This document shows, in pieces, positions 10,583-18,390 of a DNA stretch of 64,000 nucleotides (position 1 is its first letter; each line of letters starts with the position of its first letter). The notes below the pieces were generated by a model, which did no database searches, had not been told where the DNA came from, and saw only the letters and a program-made list of their open reading frames with translations. The position numbers and the translations under genes are program-made. The stretch is from Kalmanozyma brasiliensis GHG001. Its lineage: Eukaryota; Basidiomycota; Ustilaginomycetes; Ustilaginales. The stretch covers positions 310,001 through 374,000 of the forward strand of contig NW_015961952.1 in assembly GCF_000497045.1 (NCBI RefSeq), given 5' to 3'.

Positions 10583-10909
10583 CTGCAGTGCACGCTCCTA
10601 TGGGGCTCTTGAGCCCACCGAGGCTTTCGTGGGACCTTGCGCCTCAGTAACAGCAGCCGTGGGAAGTAGTGGAACGACGGCAGTGGCAGTGACAATGGTT
10701 TGAGAACCCAGTCGGTGCCGTCATGAGAGCTGCACTCCTATGCCGTCGCCATTGTCGATAGCTTCATCCCCTTTGGTGACACTGTGAGCCATTCAAAGGC
10801 GATGCTAATTCCAGTACCATGGCGTCTCCGAGTAGACACACAGGTGAAGCCTGCAGCGCACGCTCCTACTGTATCAGGAGCTTGAGCCAATCACATCCGA
10901 GGTGGGACC
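10583..10909 (+). repeat. Imperfect direct duplication in divergent promoter
   Basis: Two copies are seen, 10583-10636 and 10851-10909. Each begins with the 18-mer CTGCAG(T/C)GCACGCTCCTA (17 of 18 identical), then carries CTTGAGCC, CCGAGG and GGGACC in the same order with small indels between blocks. A shorter related piece (CTGCACTCCTATG) lies at 10730-10742. The order of the shared blocks points to an old local duplication and not to chance. Confidence 0.6.
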
Positions 10910-10998
10910 GAAATTTTCTTTGTACAGCATCCCTTGGCAACCTCGGTCTCGCCGTCCGTCAACTTCCGGCCGATGAGTGTCTTGAGAGCTGGAAGCCT

Positions 10999-11037
10999 GC
11001 AACAAAGCCGCCTTGCGCCAAATGGCGGCTTTGTTGC
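10999..11037. repeat. Perfect 14-bp inverted repeat (hairpin) upstream of CFEM gene
   Basis: The left arm GCAACAAAGCCGCC (10999-11012) and right arm GGCGGCTTTGTTGC (11024-11037) are exact reverse complements, separated by an 11-base loop. The element lies 169 bp before the CFEM ATG. It could act as a DNA cruciform or dimeric protein-binding site. If transcription starts upstream of it, it could form a stable hairpin in the mRNA leader. Confidence 0.75.
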
Positions 11038-11205
11038 GCGAGATGAAGGGGGCGACTTGAACGTCGAGAGCGCAAAGGCGGTGCTCGTACTCGTTCATAA
11101 ACAAGCCCACCTACCAACAGAGTCTCCCTTCTGTCACCATCTTCTCTCCACGCCTCCAGACCACCAACCCCAAGGGAAACTTCTAATTGGTACCTACCAC
11201 ACAAG

Positions 11206-12072
11206 ATGCGCTTCACTCACTTCTTGCTGGCGTTCGTCATCGTCGCGGCTTCGGCTGCTGCGGCCCCGCAACCGTCTGACGACAACGGCTCGATCTCTGC
11301 CCCCTCTACCGGCACCGACGCTCAATCCATCATCGCGGCCTCAGCTCATTCCATGGGCACGTCCTCCGACTCGACCGACGACAGTGATGCCAAGGATCTC
11401 AATCCCCAGCACGGTGAGCACAATGGCCAGTGCGTGACTGCTTGTGCGATCCAATCCACCGCCGGCGTTGGATGCGGCAACGACCTCACCAAGCCCGACT
11501 GCTTTTGCAAGAGCGAGAGCTTTATGGATCAGTCATTCGCCTGCATCAATGCTACCTGCCCGCAACAGTTTCACGGCGCTGCCGGTGTCATCAGTAGCAT
11601 CTGCAGCAGCGCCGGCGTTCCCAGTGTCAAGATCGCCGGCTACAGCGGTACGGACAACTTGGAGAACATGCCTCACGTCAGCAGCGCGTCGGCTGCCGCA
11701 CTCACTACAAGCATGCCTCCGGGCGTCAGTGGGAGCCACGCAACTGCTACTTCATCGGATGCTCCAAGCGCGAGCACTTCTGGTACCGGCACTTCTGGGA
11801 CTGGCGACGCCTCTGACGGCGCGTCGAACGAAGGCACGTCGACGTATACCATGCCAAGCGACGTGCCGACGAACATGGTGCCTCCGCCAGGTTCCGGTTC
11901 GGGCAACGGTTCGAACGGAGACGACCAGCCTCCCGCGAAGGCTCCTACTCCAGCTCCGGCTCCAAACAAGTCAGGTGCAGCTGGTGGAAGGAGCGAGGCG
12001 ATGGGAGCGGTTGCCCTGGCTGTCAGTGTTGCTGTGCTGGCCGCGACTGCCGGTGCCTGGACGCTGTTCTAG
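11206..12072 (+). CDS. GPI-anchored CFEM-domain surface protein
   Basis: A 288-residue extracellular protein. Residues 1-20 form a signal peptide (hydrophobic, ending A-A-A-A-P). Residues about 70-140 form a CFEM domain with all eight cysteines (76, 80, 90, 99, 101, 113, 118, 133). Asp93 and Asp98 before the CxC pair are candidates for the axial haem ligand known from haem-binding CFEM proteins. A Ser/Thr/Gly/Pro-rich stalk follows (about 140-255). The C-terminus is small residues (GAAGG) followed by a hydrophobic tail, as for GPI attachment. CFEM proteins act in haem or iron uptake, adhesion or virulence, and which applies here cannot be told. It is divergent from a small secreted protein, with a hairpin in its upstream region. 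The start is the only ATG giving a signal peptide. Confidence 0.9.
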   Translation: MRFTHFLLAFVIVAASAAAAPQPSDDNGSISAPSTGTDAQSIIAASAHSMGTSSDSTDDSDAKDLNPQHGEHNGQCVTACAIQSTAGVGCGNDLTKPDCFCKSESFMDQSFACINATCPQQFHGAAGVISSICSSAGVPSVKIAGYSGTDNLENMPHVSSASAAALTTSMPPGVSGSHATATSSDAPSASTSGTGTSGTGDASDGASNEGTSTYTMPSDVPTNMVPPPGSGSGNGSNGDDQPPAKAPTPAPAPNKSGAAGGRSEAMGAVALAVSVAVLAATAGAWTLF

Positions 12073-12291
12073 ACTTGCGGGAGCTCACCTCGGCTCAAGA
12101 GCGAAGACGTCCCTCTTTGTCTCGTGTTAGCGTATCATCACCCTCTCACTCTGCGTTCTCGCTTTCTTCCTACATTGTCGTTCCCCAATTCCCAATACAA
12201 GACCTCGTACAGTCATACACACACATCTAAGCGATGAGTCGATAAGAATCTGTGATTCAAACTACGTATGCAAAGCGTACGGATTGGTGTG

Positions 12292-13728
12292 TTAGATGGC
12301 GAACGCCTGCGAGCCCATGATACGGCTGGGCCTGATCTCGTCAAACTCTCGCGTCGCCTTGTCGAGTCCGTCCTTGGACCTCTTCTGCGCGCTACCGCTG
12401 TTGCCAGTAGCAGGCGTGAGCTTGTACAGCTTAATTCCGTGTTTGGGCACTGTCACCTCGGGGAGCTTGCAGCTGAACGGTCCGCCGCCGACCTTCATCG
12501 TCGACATGCTGGCCGGTTCTGTGGGATCCTTGCTGAAATCGATCCCCCTCCACAGGTCGTACACGTTCCACGCCTCGTCTTGCAGGTCTTCACCCGAGAG
12601 GTACTCGTCGTAGAACACATTGTCCATGCTGATCGTGACGTTCTTGGGCGACTCCGAGACGTTGATCGCCGCAACCGCGTAGGTGCCATTGGACAGCTGG
12701 ATCTTCCACAGCTGGGTATTGCCGTCGTCCTCGGGCTTCTTCCACAGTCTCACGGCGGGAGACCCCGTGGGGTCCTGGGAGATGTCAATGACGTGTTTGT
12801 TCTTGATGATCGCGCGAGTCTGATTGGTCATCTTCGTCAGATCGTTTCCGAGAATCAGAGGGCTCTTAACCATGGCCCACATGGAGAAGTGGACGAGGCT
12901 TTCGTCGAGCGACAACCCGCGGTTGCCCACTTCGAGCATGTCCAGATCGTTCCATGCGCCTGGGTAGGCCTTTTGGCCCAAAGATGCGGCAAAGTCAAGG
13001 ATCTTAGCGATGCTGCAGTGGAAGCCCTGCAGGTTGCACGTCGTAATGTCCGTGCAAGGACACCTGTCATCATCGCGGTTGAACGACGGGTAGATGTCGC
13101 CAGAGATGCGCCACGAGTTGGCAATCTCTGTGGCGAACAACCAAGGCCAGTCCTCGCCCCAGTTGCACATCGAATACAGAATGGGATCGCCGGTGGTCTT
13201 GTTAAGCGCCTGGGACATTGCGTTGTATCGATCGAAGGAGAGCTTTGGTGTTCCCTGCTGACCCTGATTGAAGCAGTTGTCGTACTTGAGATACTCAAAG
13301 CCGTCGTTGGACCAGGACTGGGCATCGACGTCTTCGTAGCCGAGAGAGCCGATGTGGCGCCCGCACGTCTGAACTCCAGCAGACGAGTAGATACCCGCCT
13401 TGAGGCCGAGAGACTTGATCTCGTCAACAACGCCCTTGAGGCCGTTTGGGAACTTTTCTTTGTTCGCCTGCAGAATGTTGGTGCCAGGATCACGCTGGTC
13501 AGCCTGCCAGCAGTCGTCGATCACAACGTAGTTGTAGCCGTACTGATCGAGACGCTCGGCCTTGATGGCACGCGCGGCGGAAAGGATGGTGTCCTGGCTG
13601 ATGTTGCACGCAAAGGTGTTCCAGGTGTTCCAGCCCATTTGTGGGGTTCGAGCGAGACCGTTGTTCAGCGCCGAGGCGAAGCCCGCAAGGGCGAGGGGGA
13701 GGAGCGCGGCGAAAGTTGTAGATACCAT
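12292..13728 (-). CDS. Secreted alpha-galactosidase, GH27 family
   Basis: A 478-residue secreted glycoside hydrolase that releases terminal alpha-1,6-galactose from melibiose, raffinose-type oligosaccharides and galactomannan. Residues 1-20 are a signal peptide. The mature enzyme opens with the GH27 signature RTPQMGWNTWNTF. YVVIDDCW follows, then LKYDNC with the catalytic nucleophile Asp150, and SWRISGDI with the acid/base Asp211. WNDLDMLEVGN and the family's later barrel motifs follow, then a C-terminal beta domain. Several N-glycosylation sequons are present. The frame continues open upstream to 14145, but the Met at 13728 is the one that creates the signal peptide. The 3' end converges on the CFEM gene 220 bp away. 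GH27 enzymes in plant-associated fungi serve in hemicellulose use. Confidence 0.95.
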   Translation of the reverse strand: MVSTTFAALLPLALAGFASALNNGLARTPQMGWNTWNTFACNISQDTILSAARAIKAERLDQYGYNYVVIDDCWQADQRDPGTNILQANKEKFPNGLKGVVDEIKSLGLKAGIYSSAGVQTCGRHIGSLGYEDVDAQSWSNDGFEYLKYDNCFNQGQQGTPKLSFDRYNAMSQALNKTTGDPILYSMCNWGEDWPWLFATEIANSWRISGDIYPSFNRDDDRCPCTDITTCNLQGFHCSIAKILDFAASLGQKAYPGAWNDLDMLEVGNRGLSLDESLVHFSMWAMVKSPLILGNDLTKMTNQTRAIIKNKHVIDISQDPTGSPAVRLWKKPEDDGNTQLWKIQLSNGTYAVAAINVSESPKNVTISMDNVFYDEYLSGEDLQDEAWNVYDLWRGIDFSKDPTEPASMSTMKVGGGPFSCKLPEVTVPKHGIKLYKLTPATGNSGSAQKRSKDGLDKATREFDEIRPSRIMGSQAFAI

Positions 13729-14562
13729 CTTGAGAAGCAAAGGTGGGGGGTGGGTAAGATACGGGGAGACGACCTCAGGAAGCACGCTTCTTATACGGCT
13801 TGTCCAGTGTCCAAGGGCAGCTAACAGATCAGTGTGGACCAAGAGGGTGTCCTCGTCGGTCCTCGCTGCATAGCCGGGGACTCTCAGGTAGGTCGCCTTG
13901 CGATGCATTGAATCGACAGCGTGGGGGTAGCCCGGGACTGCGGGGTCCCAGGTTTGGAAATGACCGAGAAGCGGGGGTGGCAAGGCCTTCCCAGCCCGGC
14001 ACAACTGGCATGTCACATCTCGGTTCTGAGAAGGTTTGAGGTTGTCGGCGGTGGCCAAGAGCCGAAGTGGAACACAGGGCACGGCTCGGTGCTCGCTAGC
14101 ATGAGCTTCACCTTGCGGCTGTTCTAGAACTCGGCTGCGCGGCAATCTTCAAAGAAGAACCATGTCGGTGAGCACAAGAGAAGGCAGGATGACGCTGTTG
14201 GACAGGTCAGACGGAGGAGTTTCGGTGCTCGACGTCGCTTAGTGCTGCTACACAGGCTAAGCGAGCGAACTTCAAACGAACGTCGGCGAATTCCAGGATC
14301 TCACAGCTCCCGGAAAATGGGGACCTTTGTGCTCTGTCTTGGCCTAACAAATTGCATAAAATTAAGATCGGCAAGCTGGTGTTGTGTGGAGTAATCGAGG
14401 GTCCAACTCCGCATGGATGCAGCTGCTACCCGCTCGATGTGCCTTCGACCTTGACCTCTGACCTCCATCCTAGCCGTCCAATGATCCGCAATCGGCGGAA
14501 AGAATCAGCAGCAAGACCATTGCATCGGTCATGACGGGCCCTTCAGAGTCGAGCTCGTTACA
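13729..14562. promoter_or_regulatory. Divergent intergenic region alpha-galactosidase / PX protein
   Basis: 834 bp lies between two divergent starts. The part next to the alpha-galactosidase is GC-rich. A run of CGGGGGT/CCGGGG-like G-tracts (13870-13990) could hold sites for Mig1/CreA-type C2H2 repressors (core SYGGGG), which control many galactosidase genes in fungi. This link is inference. An AT-rich patch (near 14352) sits about 210 bp before the PX gene. No additional gene is seen. Confidence 0.4.
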
Positions 14563-16788
14563 ATGATGGAAGCCGAGTTGGCGAAAGAGCTACGCGAAGC
14601 TACCGACCAACTCCTCGACATCGCGCCCGCCTCATCCTCTACCTTAGCCTCGCCTCATCTCCGACAGAATCAGCAGAGAACGTCGGTCGTATCGGTGTCC
14701 ACCATAAAGGCTCGTCAGCCAACATTCTCTCCTAGCTCGAAGCTCGAAGTACTGCACTCACCTACGGATATCAGACCATGGCAGTGGCCCGTGCCGCCAA
14801 GCACAGCGTCCAGCAGCAAGGCGCAGGACACAGACAGCCCATCAATCGCACCAGTGAGGCTTCAATCTCAACAGCCTATCCGAATCGAGCTGAACCGAAG
14901 CTTGACCGACGATGCGGACGACAACCTTCCCGCGCGTGGTCTCAGCAGTCGCACGCGATCTGTTAGGGCCGGCACGGGAGAAGAGTACGACGAGGCGTAT
15001 ACATTGCCCACCGTCCCACTAGACGAGACCGATGACCAAGAGTTCAGAATTGCATCTCAAAGCAAGCCCAGGGTACGCACGCCAGTTCATGACATCTACA
15101 TCAATCAATACGGCGAACGAGTCGTGCAGGGCAAGGTGGTTGGTCGAATCCTCGGTGGCAGACCGAAGCCAGGATCAGGCAGTGGCGATATCTTACGTCC
15201 AACAAGCGACACCGCGTCGCACATGGGAGCCTCCTCCAGCTCGCCCGTGAAAGAAGAACGGTCTCCTCAAGAGCGTCGGGAAAAGTTTGATGCCGCTCTC
15301 CCTACTGCGACGAGTCCGCCAGCATTCTTTCTGGAATCTTTCCCAAACGCATTTGGGCCACCGCCAAGCAGCTCACCAGCCACTTCCACGCCGCCAAGAC
15401 CACCATCGAGCACATTGCCAGCCAAATCTCCGCCTTCAAGACAGAAGGAGCCGCCAGCTATATCTCCGCCGTCAAGGAAAAAAGAGAGAAGACCCTCCTC
15501 CTACGCTCGTCCACCCAGCATCCTCAAGGCTCCCCGCGCGGTAGCAGGTGCTCTCACGCTGGCTAATTCGGACAACGTCGACGACGACGTTCCTGTGCTC
15601 CCGGACGCAAGCTTCCATACCGCGTCCGACGTAGGAACAGCATCTGACGTAGGATCACCGTCCTCGGTATCATCGATGCAGCTTTCGTTCTCGCCAAAGC
15701 GCAACAAGCCCATGGCGCTGTCAAGCTCGCCTAGTCGAATGTCGCACGTTGGAATCGGTCTAGGTCTGGGACGACTCCAGCTTCACAGTCCGGGCTTGTT
15801 CAAGAGCCCACAGAAGGAGAAGAAGGAAGCGGAGCTGCTGTCGCCGAGCAACAACAGAACGGTCTCGTCGGACTCGGTGCGGTCCAAGATCGAGCTGCCT
15901 TCCTTGCGGCGGCCTACACCGACGATCGAGTTGAGTCAGGCAAAAGCAGAGACGGTGGTCTTGCATGGGAACAGGCGGCAGGCACGCGCGTCAGGCGTCG
16001 TTCAAGCACAAGACGATGCGAGTATCGATGGAGTCCCGGTGTATGAGTCGCCGGGGGTCTCGCCAGCAACGCCCTCTGTAACGCCTCTCTCGGATCAGAC
16101 CAACGAGGAAGATGTGTTCGGAGGGAATGCAGTAGCTGCAGAACCACGCCTGCGACTCGAGTCGGCATCGGAGCCATCAAGTCCGCTACTGTCTCCACGG
16201 CGCGCCCAATCGGATCCAGACGACCTCGCGGAAGTCAACTCAGCTCACGAGGAGGCTCAACCTGGCCCCGGCGACGACGACGACAACGCGTCGCTCGAAT
16301 CAGCCCCCTCCTCACTCATCTCACTGCCCGTCTCGACCCTCACCTCATCCTCTCGCTCGCCGAGCCATACCAGTCTCGAGCGGCGCCGAAGCTCACCCGG
16401 TCACCGCCGTTCGTCCAGCCGCACCTCTGCGCCGGACCTCTTTGCTCGCGAGATCCGCATTCGCGGCTGGTCCGAGGTGGGCTCCCAAGCGCGCGGATGG
16501 GTGGTCTTCGAGCTGCGCATCATCACTAAGCAGGGAACCCCGATTGTCGCACACAAACGCTTCTCGTCGTTTGTCAAGCTGCGAAGCGCTCTCAAGGCCG
16601 AGTGTAGGGACCAGGCAAAGTGGCTACCGGAACTGCCGACGAGGAGGACGGGACTGCTGAGTAAATATGATGCGAGGTATCTGGAGAAGAGGAGGCGGGC
16701 GCTGCAGAGGTGGTTGGAGGTGGTTGCGCTGGATCGGGTGTGGGGTGCAAGCGAGGCGTTGCGGGAGTGGGTGCTGGCGAGTGACTAG
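14563..16788 (+). CDS. PX-domain phosphoinositide-binding protein
   Basis: A 741-residue protein whose only recognisable domain is a C-terminal PX domain (about residues 624-741), typical of endosome- or vacuole-targeted proteins that bind PI3P. Visible PX features are the first strand with REIRIRGWSEV, the motif HKRFSSFVKLRSAL containing the RR/KR(F/Y)S-type lipid-binding arginine, a proline segment (LPELPTRR) in the place of the PPxK loop, and the helix RYLEKRRRALQRWLEVV. The preceding 600 residues are Ser/Pro-rich and probably disordered, with several RRS/SP patches suitable for phosphorylation. Two Met codons open the frame (14563 and 14566). No sorting-nexin BAR domain is seen. The specific orthologue is unknown to me. 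Confidence 0.85.
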   Translation: MMEAELAKELREATDQLLDIAPASSSTLASPHLRQNQQRTSVVSVSTIKARQPTFSPSSKLEVLHSPTDIRPWQWPVPPSTASSSKAQDTDSPSIAPVRLQSQQPIRIELNRSLTDDADDNLPARGLSSRTRSVRAGTGEEYDEAYTLPTVPLDETDDQEFRIASQSKPRVRTPVHDIYINQYGERVVQGKVVGRILGGRPKPGSGSGDILRPTSDTASHMGASSSSPVKEERSPQERREKFDAALPTATSPPAFFLESFPNAFGPPPSSSPATSTPPRPPSSTLPAKSPPSRQKEPPAISPPSRKKERRPSSYARPPSILKAPRAVAGALTLANSDNVDDDVPVLPDASFHTASDVGTASDVGSPSSVSSMQLSFSPKRNKPMALSSSPSRMSHVGIGLGLGRLQLHSPGLFKSPQKEKKEAELLSPSNNRTVSSDSVRSKIELPSLRRPTPTIELSQAKAETVVLHGNRRQARASGVVQAQDDASIDGVPVYESPGVSPATPSVTPLSDQTNEEDVFGGNAVAAEPRLRLESASEPSSPLLSPRRAQSDPDDLAEVNSAHEEAQPGPGDDDDNASLESAPSSLISLPVSTLTSSSRSPSHTSLERRRSSPGHRRSSSRTSAPDLFAREIRIRGWSEVGSQARGWVVFELRIITKQGTPIVAHKRFSSFVKLRSALKAECRDQAKWLPELPTRRTGLLSKYDARYLEKRRRALQRWLEVVALDRVWGASEALREWVLASD

Positions 16789-16936
16789 CGGATATTGCAT
16801 GGAATGGAAAGTATCGTCGAAAGTCTGTCTTCTGCTGGTGCTGGTTTGATCAGAGTGCATCGTCTGCCGTGAGAGTCTCGCGAGAATGCCAACTGGCGTA
16901 ACGATATGTGATTTCAAAGCTGCGGGTGTATAGGAT

Positions 16937-17289
16937 TTACTCCTCGTCAGCGCCCTCTGCCGCAGGAGCAGCGGGAGCGTGACGAAGCAGCGAGTCTTGA
17001 CGTGTCTTGCCTCGCAACTCCCATCGGTCCTGCATCATCACAAAAGGTAACATCGTTCACATATGTCAGCTTCCCAAATCTACCTTCAGAGTCCACTGCA
17101 GCGATTGATACTTACATCCGTGTATGAGGCAGCGTACCAGGTGAGCACGGGCACAGTCAGGCCCCAGATGAAGACGTTTCGTGCTTTGGAGGGTGTGAGG
17201 CGGAAGCGCTGGTACATGGTCGAGTGCATGTTCTGCCATCGGTCGAGCGCCGGATCGGCCTTGTATGGGTGGTAGCCTCCGCCTGCCAT
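16937..17289 (-). CDS. Complex I accessory subunit, NDUFB4-like (two exons)
   Basis: An 88-residue small inner-membrane protein of mitochondrial NADH:ubiquinone oxidoreductase. It is encoded by complement of 17116-17289 and 16937-17029. The 86-nt intron has donor GTAAGT and acceptor GCAG, and the join restores the frame. It starts MAGGGYHPYKADPALDRWQN, the pattern of the fungal 6.6-kDa / NDUFB4-type subunit (GxHPYKxDPAxxRWxxM), followed by RFRLTPSKARN. One hydrophobic helix (about residues 39-54, VFIWGLTVPVLTWYAA) is followed by a short matrix-side tail DRWELRGKTRQDSLL and an Ala/Glu-rich end. No cleavable presequence is seen, as usual for such subunits. The gene shares a 239-bp divergent promoter with SNRNP27. 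Assignment rests on motif memory, so the exact subunit name is less certain than membership of complex I. Confidence 0.8.
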
Positions 17290-17528
17290 CTTGTCCGGTG
17301 TATCGAGGTGGAGTGTGCGGTTGGGTTTGGGTTGGTGAACGATGGTGGTGTTGAGAGGGTGTCGATGGAAACCTCGAATAACGCGATGTTGCGGTCGGAT
17401 CCGTTGCGAGTCCGCTAAAAATTCTCGCGCGAGTAAGTTTGACCAGGCCAAAGCCTCCACCTTCACAGCTGGACCCTGACTTTCCTCCTCACCTCACACC
17501 CTCACGGACACCACACAACGACGGCAAG
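17290..17528. promoter_or_regulatory. Compact bidirectional promoter complex I subunit / SNRNP27
   Basis: Only 239 bp separates the two ATGs. It contains the 10-bp palindrome CTCGCGCGAG at 17424-17433 and, closer to SNRNP27, CTGGACCCTGAC (core 17470-17480) followed by a pyrimidine run. The motif lies 59 bp before the SNRNP27 ATG and resembles an initiator-like element. Confidence 0.55.
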
Positions 17529-18233
17529 ATGAGCGGAAGACGCAGATCACCGCCGCCACCACCGCGTCCCTACCGCGATGATCTCGGTCGAAGCGATCGC
17601 AGAGATGACCGAGCTGGAGGTTCATCCTCACAAGGCTACAGGAGCCGACGCAGTCCCAGCCCGGGGTATTCGAGGTCCTCGTCCTCACGCTACGAGTCGG
17701 ATCGTCGGGACTACAGGCGGTCTGACAGGGACGACTGGCGAGATGGTCGGAATGACAAGGAAAGAGATCACTACAGGTCGAGTGACAGGGATAGAGACGA
17801 TCGATATCGCGAGCGCCAACCGCCTCCTCCGCCTCGTTCTCGGCCGGCTGCGTATGATCGGGATGCACCATCCGGCTCGAGGGGAAAATACGATGGCGAC
17901 GATGCAAGAAGACGCAGTCGAAGTCGATCACCGCCGGCTCCAGTCCCAACTGCGTCCTCGCGGCAGACACAGAAGCCGTCAGCACCGGCACCAGCCTCCG
18001 CATCCACATCAGTGCCCACAGGCGACGATTCCGCAGAGGAGGGCGAAGAAGCAGAGGACGACGCAGAAGATGCAATGGCCGCAATGATGGGCTTCGGTGG
18101 ATTCGGCACGACCAAGGGCAAGAAGGTGGCGGGCAACGATGCAGGCGCTGCAGAGGTCAAGAAGGAACGTACCTGGAGACAGTACATGAACCGGAAGGGC
18201 GGCTTCAACCGACCGCTTGACAAGATCAAGTGA
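17529..18233 (+). CDS. SNRNP27: U4/U6.U5 tri-snRNP 27-kDa protein (SNRNP27 family)
   Basis: A 234-residue spliceosomal protein of the tri-snRNP. The first 140 residues are Arg/Ser/Asp/Pro-rich with RS and RD dipeptides. A Pro/Ala/Thr-rich linker and an acidic patch ([13 protein letters not shown]) follow. The C-terminal 50 residues are the family signature: [19 protein letters not shown], then [16 protein letters not shown]. In humans this block influences 5' splice-site choice through the U6 ACAGA region. The open frame extends 30 codons upstream, but MSGRRR at 17529 matches the family start and lies after the leader motif TGGACCCTGAC. The human protein is 155 residues; the extra length here is in the RS-like region. 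Saccharomyces cerevisiae lacks this gene, consistent with a more intron-rich ancestry. Confidence 0.93.
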   Translation: MSGRRRSPPPPPRPYRDDLGRSDRRDDRAGGSSSQGYRSRRSPSPGYSRSSSSRYESDRRDYRRSDRDDWRDGRNDKERDHYRSSDRDRDDRYRERQPPPPPRSRPAAYDRDAPSGSRGKYDGDDARRRSRSRSPPAPVPTASSRQTQKPSAPAPASASTSVPTGDDSAEEGEEAEDDAEDAMAAMMGFGGFGTTKGKKVAGNDAGAAEVKKERTWRQYMNRKGGFNRPLDKIK

Positions 18234-18390
18234 TCCACAATCGCCACTTGGACGACTGTCTCAATCCTTTGGAATGCCCGTCGTACTCGCCTACACGATC
18301 GGCCTCTGGACTTTCTCACCGATATACCCTCACAGACAAATCACATCGCTTTGAAGGCCACTTTGCAGTTCTGCATTTCGTTGCGCCGAA

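Larger units (their letters stand above)
10415..11205. promoter_or_regulatory. Shared divergent promoter of two secreted-protein genes
   Basis: A 791-bp region lies between the starts of the small secreted protein (-) and the CFEM protein (+). It contains an imperfectly duplicated block (near 10583-10636 and 10851-10909) and a perfect 14-bp inverted repeat at 10999-11037. No gene is visible in it. Confidence 0.55.

Noticed and set aside
12268..13824. 518-codon plus-strand open frame opposite the alpha-galactosidase
   Set aside because: The minus strand encodes a complete GH27 enzyme with signal peptide and catalytic residues; the plus frame has no recognisable domain.
16876..16885. TCTCGCGAGA, identical to the animal CGCG promoter element
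   Set aside because: It lies in a convergent intergenic region between two stop codons, not in a promoter, so a promoter role is unlikely.
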